Source: a virus. From it: a DNA stretch of 29,269 nt. The notes under the pieces were generated by a model, which was given only the letters and a program-made list of their open reading frames with translations, had not been told where the DNA came from and did no database searches. Shown piece after piece: positions 14,045 through 22,356 of the stretch. Within the stretch, counting starts at the first letter, position 1. Each line of letters starts with the position of its first letter. A program made the position numbers and the translations under genes. The stretch is taken from the IMG/VR virus record IMGVR_UViG_3300020131_000008, positions 1 through 29,269 of that record. One strand, given 5' to 3'.

Positions 14045-15067
14045 ATGACTACCTTCGACAGAAGCACCAAGTATTTCCGCGGCAATGGCGTCGTGATGGT
14101 CGCCGAGCGGGACGCCGCCGGCCGGCCGAAGGGCTTCATCGCCCAGGGCAACTGCTCCGCCCTCGGCCTGACCCACGAGGTCTCGGTGATCGAGAAAAAA
14201 GAGTCCCAGTCCGGGCAAAACTCCGTCGACAAGCGCATCGAAACCGAGAAAACCGTCACCTTGTCCATGACGCTGGACAACCACGCCGCCGACGTCATCA
14301 AGCTGGCGCTCAGGGCGGACGTTACCGCCAAGAAGGCGGGCAGCGTGACGGGCGAAGCGCTGAAGCTCTACAACGGCAAGATCATGCCGTTCGCCAACAT
14401 CAAGGTATCGGCGGTGGCGGTCAAGCGAGGCGCGACCGCCTTGACCGCGTACGTGGACGACGCGACGCCCTACGACTACAAGCTCAACGCCGAAGCAGGC
14501 TCGATCCAGTTCAACGACGGTTCCGTCGCCGCCATCGACAAGCTCACCACCGGCGGCACCGCCCCGACAGCCATCACCGTCGGTGCGACCACCACTGTCA
14601 CCGTGGCGAACACCGCCAACGCGGGCGAGCACGTCGCCTTCACCGGCTTCACCGGAGCCGATGCCGCGCTGATCAACGGCAAGGCGCACAAGATCCTGTC
14701 GGCCACCCCGGCGCAGGTCGTGATCGATCTCGACACCACCGGCAAGACCATCACCCTCGGCACGCCCTTGTCGGCGTTCGACGGCATCGCGCTGACCGCC
14801 GATTACAGCTACGCCGCGCAAAACCGGATCGACGCCATGACCACGGGCGCGCCGGAACGGTATCTCCGCTTCGAGGGGCTGAACACGGCCGAGGAGAACA
14901 TCCCGGTCGTGGTCGAGGCGTTCCGGTTCCAGGTCGATCCCGGCAAGGAGTTCGGCCTGATCCAGGAGGGCGACAACCTGAGCAGCTTCGTGCTGGAAGG
15001 CAGCGTGCTCTTCGACGCGCTGCAGTCGAGCGGCTCGAAATACTACAAGGTCACACAGACGATCTAG
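14045..15067 (+). CDS. Major tail tube protein, gpV-like
   Basis: 340 residues. The N-terminal tube part includes KGFIAQGNCSALGLTHEVSVIEKKES and TVTLSMTLDNHAADVIKLAL. The last ~80 residues (RYLRFEGLNTAEENIPVVVEAFRFQVDPGKEF and SFVLEGSVLFDAL) close the tube fold. A ~75-residue Ala/Thr-rich beta module sits in between (TAITVGATTTVTV, INGKAHKILSATPAQVVI), resembling the surface add-on domains of other tail tube proteins. Strong GAGAGGA upstream. The position before the G/T chaperone genes is that of lambda gpV. Confidence 0.85.
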   Translation: MTTFDRSTKYFRGNGVVMVAERDAAGRPKGFIAQGNCSALGLTHEVSVIEKKESQSGQNSVDKRIETEKTVTLSMTLDNHAADVIKLALRADVTAKKAGSVTGEALKLYNGKIMPFANIKVSAVAVKRGATALTAYVDDATPYDYKLNAEAGSIQFNDGSVAAIDKLTTGGTAPTAITVGATTTVTVANTANAGEHVAFTGFTGADAALINGKAHKILSATPAQVVIDLDTTGKTITLGTPLSAFDGIALTADYSYAAQNRIDAMTTGAPERYLRFEGLNTAEENIPVVVEAFRFQVDPGKEFGLIQEGDNLSSFVLEGSVLFDALQSSGSKYYKVTQTI

Positions 15068-15069
15068 CC

Positions 15070-15507
15070 ATGGCTGACGTACTCCAAAACGAAACCGAGG
15101 TGCTGTTCCCGGACCGCGCCGTCACCGTCCGGGGCGAAGCGGTCGAGGTGCGCGAGCTGACCTTCCTGCAGGGGCTCGAAGCGGCGCCGCTCATCCAGCC
15201 ACTGATCGCCGACCTCTACGACCTGTTCCGGGACGGCGCGCTGGAGCCCGATCTCGCCGCGCTATCCGCCGTCCTCGGCGGCCACCGCGAGGCCACGGTG
15301 CGGCTGATCTCGCTGGCCACAGGCAGGCCGGCGGAATGGGTCGAAGGGCTGTCCGACTCGGAGGGGCAGGCGGTGCTCATGGCGTTCTGGCTGGCGAACA
15401 CCGGTTTTTTCGTCTCCAGGCTGGTGCAGCACCGCGCGTTCCTCGCGGCGGCGGACAAGCTGTACCGGCCAAGCCCATTGGCCTCGGACGGCTCTTCGCC
15501 GAGCTGA
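15070..15507 (+). CDS. Tail assembly chaperone, gpG-like
   Basis: 145 residues (lambda gpG: 140), with VEVRELTFLQGLEAAPLIQPL near the N-terminus, a helical body and LATGRPAEWVEGLSD, the pattern of siphophage G-type chaperones. It begins 2 bases after the V-like stop. The frame is also open far upstream, but that part is shadow of the U and V genes. A slippery heptamer at 15405-15411 (codons 112-114) and a -1 frame continuing to 15686 suggest a fused G-T product that helps load the tape measure. Confidence 0.75.
   Translation: MADVLQNETEVLFPDRAVTVRGEAVEVRELTFLQGLEAAPLIQPLIADLYDLFRDGALEPDLAALSAVLGGHREATVRLISLATGRPAEWVEGLSDSEGQAVLMAFWLANTGFFVSRLVQHRAFLAAADKLYRPSPLASDGSSPS
15405..15411 (+). promoter_or_regulatory. 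Predicted -1 ribosomal frameshift site TTTTTTC
   Basis: In the G-like frame the codons read GGT TTT TTC, so T-TTT-TTC forms a canonical X-XXY-YYZ slippery heptamer. Slipping back by one enters the frame that encodes the T-like extension. The site lies 32 codons before the G stop, earlier than in lambda, and the zero frame after it still looks protein-like for about 20 residues, so a later site remains possible. Confidence 0.45.
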
Positions 15508-15686
15508 TCGCCCACGGCCACGACGCGGAGAAATTGCCCCATTACACCCACCGGCAATTGCTCCTCTATTACCGCGAGGCGCAGCGGAAGGACCGCCGGA
15601 AACAGGCGGATTTCGTGGAGGGGATCGTCCAGGCCCTGGCCAACAAGCAGCTCGGCAAGTACCTGGACGGGCTCCGCCGGGAGTGA
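15412..15686 (+). CDS. Tail assembly chaperone extension, gpT-like (read by frameshift)
   Basis: The -1 frame relative to the G-like gene has no ATG, GTG or TTG with a binding site in the overlap, so it is probably reached only by frameshifting. Its distinctive part begins around GLGRLFAELIAHGHDAEKLPHYTHRQLLLYYREAQRKDRR and ends KQLGKYLDGLRRE, a short helical domain typical of G-T extensions. The first ~20 codons listed here overlap real G-like sequence and may not be translated in this frame; the exact junction is unknown. Confidence 0.6.
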
Positions 15687-15713
15687 AAACGAACTCATTA
15701 TGGAGGCAGCGCG

Positions 15714-15950
15714 ATGAAGGCATGGTATCGAAGCAAGGGCGTGGTCGGCTCGTTGATCGGCCTGCTGGTAGGGCTCATGGGGCTCGCCGGAATCGACATC
15801 GACACCGTCCACGTAGAGCAAGCGACCGATCTCATTACCGGCGAGTGTTCGCACGCGATTACCAGCGCGCTCACCATCGCCGGCGGCGCGGTTAGCCTGT
15901 GGGGACGGATCAAGGCGACGCACGCGATCGGCTGGAGAAAGGTCCGATGA
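15714..15950 (+). CDS. Holin-like small membrane protein
   Basis: 78 residues with two hydrophobic segments (about 10-27, GVVGSLIGLLVGLMGLAGI, and 48-64, AITSALTIAGGAVSLWG), a polar loop between them, and a basic tail ending GRIKATHAIGWRKVR. The KSK..VG start and GRIKAT end are common in small phage holins. GGAG lies 8 bases before the ATG. The stop overlaps the ATG of the spanin-like gene (ATGA). Holins time host lysis by making inner-membrane lesions. The site, between the tail chaperone and tape measure genes, differs from lambda. Confidence 0.68.
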   Translation: MKAWYRSKGVVGSLIGLLVGLMGLAGIDIDTVHVEQATDLITGECSHAITSALTIAGGAVSLWGRIKATHAIGWRKVR

Positions 15951-16213
15951 TGCTCCATGCCTGGGCCAGTGTCGTCATCGTCATCCTCGGGCTGATCGTC
16001 GCGCTGCAGGTATTCAAGGCGCGGGCGAAACAGGCCGAGGCGAACATCAAGCGCCAGGAGGACCGCGCCGAGTCCGCCGAGGCGGTAGTCGAGAGCAAAA
16101 CCACCATCGAGCGGGCTGTGGAGAGAATCGAAGAGCAGCAGCGGGAACGGCAAAAAACCGATGAAGAGGCGATTAAGACTGGCGATCGCAGCCAGCTTGA
16201 TAACGATTGGTAG
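15947..16213 (+). CDS. Inner-membrane spanin, Rz-like
   Basis: 88 residues with an N-terminal transmembrane helix (about 5-22, ASVVIVILGLIVALQVF) and a long charged coiled coil (24-75) exposed to the periplasm, the i-spanin layout. It overlaps the holin by 4 bases, and its 3' end overlaps a lipoprotein gene in another frame, as Rz and Rz1 do. Spanins fuse the inner and outer membranes in the last lysis step. It is shorter than lambda Rz (153), but short Rz-like proteins are common. Confidence 0.65.
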   Translation: MMLHAWASVVIVILGLIVALQVFKARAKQAEANIKRQEDRAESAEAVVESKTTIERAVERIEEQQRERQKTDEEAIKTGDRSQLDNDW

Positions 16214-16436
16214 CGGCTGCGCGCCGCGGATCGAAACGCGTTACGTCGTCGCGCCCTTGAGCCGCCCGGAACGGCCGGTGCTGCCGCGCGTCACGGCGGA
16301 CGAGCTGATGTGCCTGCAGCCGGACGTGTTCCGGCGCGTTTACGACCGCGGGCGGCTGTGCCGCGACTACGCCGAGACGCTGGAAACCATTATCGATGGC
16401 ACCAAAGCCCCGGAAGGGCAATCGAATGGCCGCTAA
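16161..16436 (+). CDS. Outer-membrane spanin lipoprotein, Rz1-like
   Basis: 91 residues beginning MKRRLRLAIAASLITIGSGC; C20 is the probable lipidation site, though the lipobox is slightly atypical (Gly at -3). A Pro/Arg-rich segment (VVAPLSRPERPVLPRV) and ADELMCLQPDVFRRVYDRGRLCRDYAETLE follow, a pattern found in Rz1-like proteins. It starts 53 bases inside the Rz-like gene in a different frame. Its stop overlaps the tape measure start by 11 bases. Confidence 0.7.
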   Translation: MKRRLRLAIAASLITIGSGCAPRIETRYVVAPLSRPERPVLPRVTADELMCLQPDVFRRVYDRGRLCRDYAETLETIIDGTKAPEGQSNGR

Positions 16437-18840
16437 CGAACAAGCGATCCTTCTCAAGATCCGCGGCGAAATCACCGACGCGCTGCGGGCGCTCGACCAG
16501 ACCACCGAGCGGCTGGACCGGCTCGGCCGGCAGGGGCGGAAGTCGGCGGCGGATCTCGACAGCATCGCGCGCTCGTCGCGGTTCACGGCGGCCAGCTTTG
16601 ACTTGATCCGCGGCGCCATCGCCGGGATCTCGATCGAGCGGTTCGTAACATCCACGGTCGGCGCGGCAAAGCAGGCCGAGAATTCCTTCAAGGGCCTCGA
16701 AGCCGTCGCCAACTTCGCGGGGATCGGCATCGGCCGCGCCTTTCAGGAAGCCGAAAAACTGGCGGCCGATGGCCTGATCACCGTCGCCGAGGCCTCCAAG
16801 TCACTGCAGAATCTGTTGAGCCGCGGCTACGACATCGATCAGGCCGTCACGACCATCCAGCGGCTCAAGGATGCGGCGGCCTTCAACCGGGCGGCTCATC
16901 TCGAACTCGGCGAAGCGGTGGTGACCGCGACCGAGGGTCTCAAGAACGAAAACTCGATTCTGGTCGACAACGCCGGCGTGACCAAGAACGTGTCGGTCCT
17001 CTGGAAGGAGTACGCGGCGCAGATCGGCAAAAGTGTCGACGATCTGACCGTCGCCGAGAAGATCCAGGCCGAGTACAACGGTATCCTCCTAGAGACCGAA
17101 GCGCAGCTCGGCAACGCCGCGAAAGCCGCCGCCGGCTGGCAAGGCGAGCAGGCGCGCCTGAATCAAGAGCTTTTCGCCTTCCAGGCGCAGCTGGGGCAAG
17201 CCTTGATCCCGGTATTGAGCGACCTCGCGCGATCCGGCACCTTCGTCATCGACAACTTCCTGAGGCCGTTCATCACCTTCGTGCAGGACGCGGGGCGGGG
17301 AACGGCGTTCCTGGTTCAGGCCATCCAGAATATCGGCTCGGGCGATTTCGACGCCCTGCGCCGGAATTATTTATTGCTGCTGCACGAACGCAAGATGTTC
17401 GAGCAGCAGGCCGCCAATACGCCGCAATCACCGACCGAAGGCGTGGACCCGGCCAAGCGGGCGGCGTTCGAAAAACGGCTGACGTTCGTGCCTCCCGAGC
17501 GCCCGAAAAAGCCGAAAGCCCCGAAGTCATCGGTAGTTGACGACGCCCGCCAGGCCACCCAGGCCCTCCTCGACTTGAGGCGAGCCGCCATCGGCACCGA
17601 GCTGGCCGACCAGCAAGCCGGGTTCGACCGGGGCGAAGCCGCCTTGAAGCGCCAGTTCGACCGCAACGTGATTGGGTACCGCACCTATTACGGCCGGCTC
17701 GCCGAACTCCGCCGGGCGGATCTCGACGCCCAGATCGAGGCTAAGCGCCAGGAAATCGAACTAGCCAACCAGTCGCTTGCCAATCTGCCCGCGGACCAGG
17801 GCCGCGCGGCCATCGACCAGGCTCGGATCCAGGGCGACATCGAACGGCTCGCGAGCGAGATCGGCCGGCTCGAAGCGCGGAAGTCCGACATCGTGCAGGA
17901 ATTCCAGGCGGACATCGCCGGCAAGGACCGGGAACTTGCCGACCAGCTCGACCAGTTCCGGCTCCGGCTGCTAGAAATCCAGGATCAGGCCAAGACTGAC
18001 GGCATCGACCTCGGCAACATCGTGCTGCCACCGGAAAGCCAACTGCTGTTCCAGCAGCGCCTCAAGGTGATGGAAAACCAATACCGGGAGTTTATCGCCC
18101 AGCTCCAGGCCTCGGGTAACCAGGAGGGCGTCGACCTGGTGCGGCAGGTGATCCGCGACGAAGCGGTGCTGGACGTCAAGACCAAGACCGATCAGATGAC
18201 CCAGTTCGCCCAGCGCTCGGCCGAAAACATGCAGGATGCCTTTGCCGACCTTCTGTTCGATCCCTTTCAGGATGATCTGTCCGGCATGGCGAAAAGCTTC
18301 TCGGACACGCTGCGCCGCATGGCGGCCGAGGCGCTGTCACAGGATCTTCTCGGGGCGCTTTTCGGGAACCAGTCGGGCGGCGCGGCGTCGTCCGCCGGCG
18401 GACTGTTGAGCGGTTTCGGCGACTTCTCGAAGGGCGGCGGCGGGATCGCGGGGTTCTTCTCCAACCTCCTGATGGCGTTCGGTTTCGACGAAGGCGGCTG
18501 GACCGGCCCCGGGGGACGCCGCCAGCCGGCCGGGGTGGTGCACGCGGGCGAATACGTCTTTTCGGCGCCCTCGGTCAACCGGTTCGGCGTCGGCTTCCTC
18601 GAGGCGCTCCATCACCTCACCAAGGGGCCGAGCGTCCCGAGTTTCGGCTATGCCAACGGCGGCCTCGTGGACCGGATGGCGGAGGCCTCCGCGGGCCACG
18701 CCCCGACCGGCTCGATCCGCATCATCAACACCGTCGATCCGAACCTGGTGCACGACTACCTGTCGAGCCCCGCAGGGGAACGGGTGATCGTCAACCACAT
18801 CCAGCGCAACGCCGGCGCGATCCGGCAGATAATCAAGTAA
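16426..18840 (+). CDS. Tail tape measure protein
   Basis: 804 residues from the ATG at 16426, supported by GGAAGGG at good spacing; an upstream ATG at 16396 adds 10 residues within the spanin gene. The N-terminal third is helical with SAADLDSIARSSRFTAASFDLIRGAIAGIS and a GLEAVANFAGIG hydrophobic region. The middle is a long charged coiled coil (RQEIELANQSLANLP, IERLASEIGRLEARK). The C-terminus carries GFDEGGWTGPGGRRQPAGVVHAGEYVFSAPSVNRFGVGFLEALH, a hallmark of tape measures. It sets tail length and is ejected with the DNA. Follows the G/T and lysis genes. Confidence 0.88.
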   Translation: MAANEQAILLKIRGEITDALRALDQTTERLDRLGRQGRKSAADLDSIARSSRFTAASFDLIRGAIAGISIERFVTSTVGAAKQAENSFKGLEAVANFAGIGIGRAFQEAEKLAADGLITVAEASKSLQNLLSRGYDIDQAVTTIQRLKDAAAFNRAAHLELGEAVVTATEGLKNENSILVDNAGVTKNVSVLWKEYAAQIGKSVDDLTVAEKIQAEYNGILLETEAQLGNAAKAAAGWQGEQARLNQELFAFQAQLGQALIPVLSDLARSGTFVIDNFLRPFITFVQDAGRGTAFLVQAIQNIGSGDFDALRRNYLLLLHERKMFEQQAANTPQSPTEGVDPAKRAAFEKRLTFVPPERPKKPKAPKSSVVDDARQATQALLDLRRAAIGTELADQQAGFDRGEAALKRQFDRNVIGYRTYYGRLAELRRADLDAQIEAKRQEIELANQSLANLPADQGRAAIDQARIQGDIERLASEIGRLEARKSDIVQEFQADIAGKDRELADQLDQFRLRLLEIQDQAKTDGIDLGNIVLPPESQLLFQQRLKVMENQYREFIAQLQASGNQEGVDLVRQVIRDEAVLDVKTKTDQMTQFAQRSAENMQDAFADLLFDPFQDDLSGMAKSFSDTLRRMAAEALSQDLLGALFGNQSGGAASSAGGLLSGFGDFSKGGGGIAGFFSNLLMAFGFDEGGWTGPGGRRQPAGVVHAGEYVFSAPSVNRFGVGFLEALHHLTKGPSVPSFGYANGGLVDRMAEASAGHAPTGSIRIINTVDPNLVHDYLSSPAGERVIVNHIQRNAGAIRQIIK

Positions 18841-19712
18841 TGGCGTACGAAACCGGCACCGTCACCGACGCCAGCGGCTCCTACGCGCTGGCGCATCAGA
18901 ACCTCCTTGAGCGGATCAAAACCCAAGTCACCAGCGCCGTGTTCATGGGTGCGGGCCAGGCCTGGGTGGCCGAGCGCTATGTCACCACGGGCGACCATGA
19001 ATTGATCCTGCGCGGGCCCGGTCTCTCCGGCACCGAGGAGATCTACGTCGGCATCAAGCTGTACCACGACGCCAATGCGGACTATTACAACTGCAAGGTG
19101 GCGGCGTTCACCGGCTATGTGTCGAGCAACACCTTCGAAGCCCAGCCCGGTGCCTCGGGAATGCTGGGGGTCCCCCTGCACAACCAGTCCATCACCTATT
19201 GGCTGATTGCGAATAGCCAGCGCATCGCCCTGGCGGCCAAGGTCGGAACCCCCGTGTACGAGAGCTTTTACCTTGGCAAGTTCCTGCCGTATGCGACGCC
19301 CTCCCAATATCCGTACCCGGTGATTGCAGCCGGGATGCTGACCTCGGCTTCCGCGACCCGGTTTTCGGAGACGACCCACTCGATGCCGTGCAAGGGTACG
19401 CGGGCCAACCTGCAAATGCGGTTCGTGGACGGGGTGTGGAAACAGCCGGACGCCTGGCCGTGGAACAACACCACGTTGGCCGGCAATACGTATCAGATGC
19501 GGGAGTCTCCGGGCGATCACTACCCGCTTCTGCCCGTTATCCTGAACGACTCAACCCCCAACATTTACGGGGAATTGGACGGGATCTATTACGTGTCCGG
19601 CTTCAACAATGCGGTCGAAAACACGATCACCGTAGGCGGTGACACCTATCTCGTGGTGCAGGATGTCTGGCGCACCTCCCACATCGACTATTTTGCTATG
19701 AAGCTGGCGTAA
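18840..19712 (+). CDS. Tail-tip structural protein, MAYETGT family (first copy)
   Basis: 290 residues; the ATG overlaps the tape measure stop (TAATG). Recognisable pieces: MAYETGTVTDASGSYALAHQNLLERIKTQV at the N-terminus, AERYVTTGDHELILRGPGLSGTEEIYVGIKLYHDANADYYN, and FLPYATPSQYPYPVIAAGML. Proteins of this pattern occur after the tape measure in many proteobacterial siphophages and are annotated only as tail or virion proteins. The gene that follows begins similarly (MAYQTGTANNASALKSIIETF), so the two may be diverged paralogues. A beta-rich tail-tip role is inferred from position. Confidence 0.7.
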   Translation: MAYETGTVTDASGSYALAHQNLLERIKTQVTSAVFMGAGQAWVAERYVTTGDHELILRGPGLSGTEEIYVGIKLYHDANADYYNCKVAAFTGYVSSNTFEAQPGASGMLGVPLHNQSITYWLIANSQRIALAAKVGTPVYESFYLGKFLPYATPSQYPYPVIAAGMLTSASATRFSETTHSMPCKGTRANLQMRFVDGVWKQPDAWPWNNTTLAGNTYQMRESPGDHYPLLPVILNDSTPNIYGELDGIYYVSGFNNAVENTITVGGDTYLVVQDVWRTSHIDYFAMKLA

Positions 19713-19716
19713 GACC

Positions 19717-20649
19717 ATGGCGTACCAAACTGGCACCGCGAATAACGCCTCCGCACTTAAATCGATCATCGAGACCTTCGCTACGGCCAATGGCTGGACG
19801 CTGGCCTCCGGCATTCTGAGTAAAGGCCAATCGAATGTGCGGCTGATCGCGATCAATACCGATCAGGGAATTCAGCTCGAAGGGGCGAATAGCGCCGATT
19901 TTTCGACCGGCGTCGCCCCGAACTGGGCACAAGTGTACGTTCCGACCGCGCAATGGCCCATTACCTATCATTTGTTCGCGCACGGGTCACCCGACACGTT
20001 CGTGTGCGTGCTCAATTACAACGTCAACTCGTTCCAGTACCTGGCCTTTGGGGACATTACGAAATTCGGCACCTGGACCGGCGGAAATTGGTTTTCGGCG
20101 ACGATGGGGCAAGCGTCGCTGGTGGTCCCCTCGATGACGGTCAGAGCGGCTATCGAGAATGTCACGCCCATATTGTCAGGTCAGACCACGACGACATCGA
20201 GTTATATCGAAAGCTCCTCTGGCGGCATCCTGGTCTATTCCACCAGTGGGTCAAGTACCCGCGCCGGCGGCTCCTTTATGCATGCCGAAATCGACGGGGT
20301 GATCTGGGCGCGGCCCCTTGATACCGATACGGTTCGCATCTCTGCGGGGGAGGGGACAGGGCGGTTGATCGGTCGTATGCCTAATGCCTGGAATGCCCAG
20401 GCCGTGCTGTTGCCGTATCTGTTGACGGCCAAACGGCCGTCCAACAAAATCAGCTTGATCGGGGAGATCGGCCATCTGCGGCATTTACGCATCGACAACT
20501 ACAACCCAGGCGACCTCATCACCTTGGGGGTGGACCGGTGGAAAGTGTTTCCCTGGATACAAAAAGACACCGATTCGAGGGATGGCGTTTTTTGGGACTA
20601 TCACAAGTCCGGTACGATGGGCTGGGCAATTAAGTACGACGGTCCGTAA
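19717..20649 (+). CDS. Tail-tip structural protein, MAYQTGT family (second copy)
   Basis: 310 residues. The N-terminus (MAYQTGTANNASALKSIIETFATANGWTLASGIL) parallels the preceding gene, and the PITYHLFAHGSPDTFVCVLNYNVNSFQYLAFGDI segment parallels its IYVGIKLYHDANADYYNCKVAAFTGY. The rest diverges, with Ser/Thr-rich strands (TTTSSYIESSSGG). It starts 4 bases after the previous gene with no strong binding site and ends directly at the next ATG. A tail-tip or adsorption-apparatus role is inferred from its place between tape measure and hub genes. Confidence 0.68.
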   Translation: MAYQTGTANNASALKSIIETFATANGWTLASGILSKGQSNVRLIAINTDQGIQLEGANSADFSTGVAPNWAQVYVPTAQWPITYHLFAHGSPDTFVCVLNYNVNSFQYLAFGDITKFGTWTGGNWFSATMGQASLVVPSMTVRAAIENVTPILSGQTTTTSSYIESSSGGILVYSTSGSSTRAGGSFMHAEIDGVIWARPLDTDTVRISAGEGTGRLIGRMPNAWNAQAVLLPYLLTAKRPSNKISLIGEIGHLRHLRIDNYNPGDLITLGVDRWKVFPWIQKDTDSRDGVFWDYHKSGTMGWAIKYDGP

Positions 20650-22356
20650 ATGGTCGCTTACGCCGGTTCCCGTCCCGGCTCCCCGATCCAGTCATCCGAT
20701 TGGTACTACCTGACGGATGCGCTGAATCAGTACGCGGTCGATTACTGGTTTCCGCACGCCTCGGTCACCGGTACCAGGGTTTCCGGGGCGTACACCAAGA
20801 ATTACCCGGTCAGCCAGGATAATATCCGCAGTCGGGCGGGAGTCCTAGGACATGGATTTAGGCGTGATTGGTACGACCGGGTCCACATTGTCCCCGCGAG
20901 CATCGACCTCGGCAACCTCTTGTCCAGCCAGACCCGTGAAATCGAGGTCTGGAATGCTCATTTCACAGACCAACTGTTGTCGGGAATTGCCGGCACCGGC
21001 ACCTCTGGCCTGACCCTGACCCCGCCCAGCGGGCTCAACCCGCCGACTACCTTCGCGCCCCTGGAATCCCGGTTTTATGAACTTAAGATCAACAACGACG
21101 GAGCGCCCCAGATCAATGCGGCTTATACCTTCTCGTTCCTGGCCGAAACCCCGAGGCTCCAAGTCACCGGCAGCCGCGTGACGATCTGGAAGACCCGCCC
21201 GAACTGGGTGCGGGACGTGATCGAGCGCTGGCAGTGGCTGACCGATGTCCTCACCGCCTACGATAACTCGGAGCAACGGGTCAAGCTGAGGGCCAAGCCC
21301 CGGCGCGAGTACGAATTCCAGGTCACGACCTGGGCGCGGGAGCGGCAGGAGATGGAGAATGCGCTGTGGGGGTGGCAGCATCGCCTGTTCGCCGTGCCCA
21401 TCTGGCAGGACCGGCGCCAGCTGCTCGCCGGGGCCTCGGCCGGGGGTTCCGCCTTGACCGTGGACACGACGAACACCGAGTTCGAGGCGGGGGGCCTGGT
21501 CATCCTGACCGATCACGAAGGATTGGCCGAGGCGCAAGAAATCTTGACGGTCTCCTCGGGGTCCCTCGCGCTGAAGCTCACCTTACAGAACGCCTGGCCG
21601 GAGGGGACCTATGCCTACCCTGCGCGGCTCGGTCGGATTGGCGACCAGCAGCGGCTGGCGCGGCTGACAGCGGACGTGGCCGAGCTGATCGTGACCATTC
21701 GGTTCGAGGACACCGGGACGGTTTGGGCGGCCCAGGATTCGACCCCCACCTACCGGGGGCTTCCGGTCTTGGAAGACAAGCCGAACTGGGCAGGCGATTT
21801 GGAGGCCGCGCTGTTCCACAAGATCCACGAGGTTGATTACCAGACCGGTGCGATTTTCGTGGAGTACGAGGGCACGGTCCCGAACCGGTTGCAGCAGTTC
21901 CGCTGGCTCCTCGACAGTCGGACCGAGATCGATCGGTACCGGAAATGGCTGTACGCCCGTGCGGGGCGTCTGATCCCGTTTTGGTTGCCGAGCCAGACGG
22001 TGGATTTCGTGGCGACCCAGCCCATCGGGGGCGGCTCGACCCAGCTCACCGTCCAGAACGTCGGCTACACCCAGTTCGCCCGTCAGCAAAATGGCCGGAA
22101 GGACCTCCGGATTCAGCTCAACACTGGCACGATCTACTATCGCCGGGTGCTGGACGCCGCCGTGTTGTCCACCGACGAAGAAACCCTGCAACTCGATACG
22201 GCCCTGAGTGCTTCGCCGATCCAGCCCTCGGACATCCGCCTGGTGTCGTTCCTGTCGCTGGCGAGGCTCGATCAGGACCAGCTTGAGATCGCCTGGCGCA
22301 CCGACCAGATCGCCGAATCGGCCCATAACGTAAGGACGCTTCACTATGACGTATAG
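20650..22356 (+). CDS. Large tail-tip protein, 568 aa, probable distal tail component
   Basis: The ATG directly abuts the previous stop. The sequence contains an N-terminal region with WYYLTDALNQYAVDYWFPHASVTGTRVSG, a beta domain around IEVWNAHFTDQLLSGIAG, and a long DTail-like region: VKLRAKPRREYEFQVTTWARERQEMENALWGWQHRLFAVPIW, then repeated beta strands. The pattern of WNA.F..Q and the R-x-E-Y-x-F-x-V region is seen in large tail-tip proteins that precede the BR0599-type hub gene. I infer that it links the tube to the hub; the fold cannot be confirmed by eye. It overlaps the next gene by 11 bases. Confidence 0.65.
   Translation: MVAYAGSRPGSPIQSSDWYYLTDALNQYAVDYWFPHASVTGTRVSGAYTKNYPVSQDNIRSRAGVLGHGFRRDWYDRVHIVPASIDLGNLLSSQTREIEVWNAHFTDQLLSGIAGTGTSGLTLTPPSGLNPPTTFAPLESRFYELKINNDGAPQINAAYTFSFLAETPRLQVTGSRVTIWKTRPNWVRDVIERWQWLTDVLTAYDNSEQRVKLRAKPRREYEFQVTTWARERQEMENALWGWQHRLFAVPIWQDRRQLLAGASAGGSALTVDTTNTEFEAGGLVILTDHEGLAEAQEILTVSSGSLALKLTLQNAWPEGTYAYPARLGRIGDQQRLARLTADVAELIVTIRFEDTGTVWAAQDSTPTYRGLPVLEDKPNWAGDLEAALFHKIHEVDYQTGAIFVEYEGTVPNRLQQFRWLLDSRTEIDRYRKWLYARAGRLIPFWLPSQTVDFVATQPIGGGSTQLTVQNVGYTQFARQQNGRKDLRIQLNTGTIYYRRVLDAAVLSTDEETLQLDTALSASPIQPSDIRLVSFLSLARLDQDQLEIAWRTDQIAESAHNVRTLHYDV

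Noticed and set aside
13801-15507. Single 568-codon gene covering the tail tube and chaperone region
   Set aside because: Only the last 145 codons are G-like. The earlier part is a shadow of the coiled-coil and tail tube genes, which have good starts and family features.
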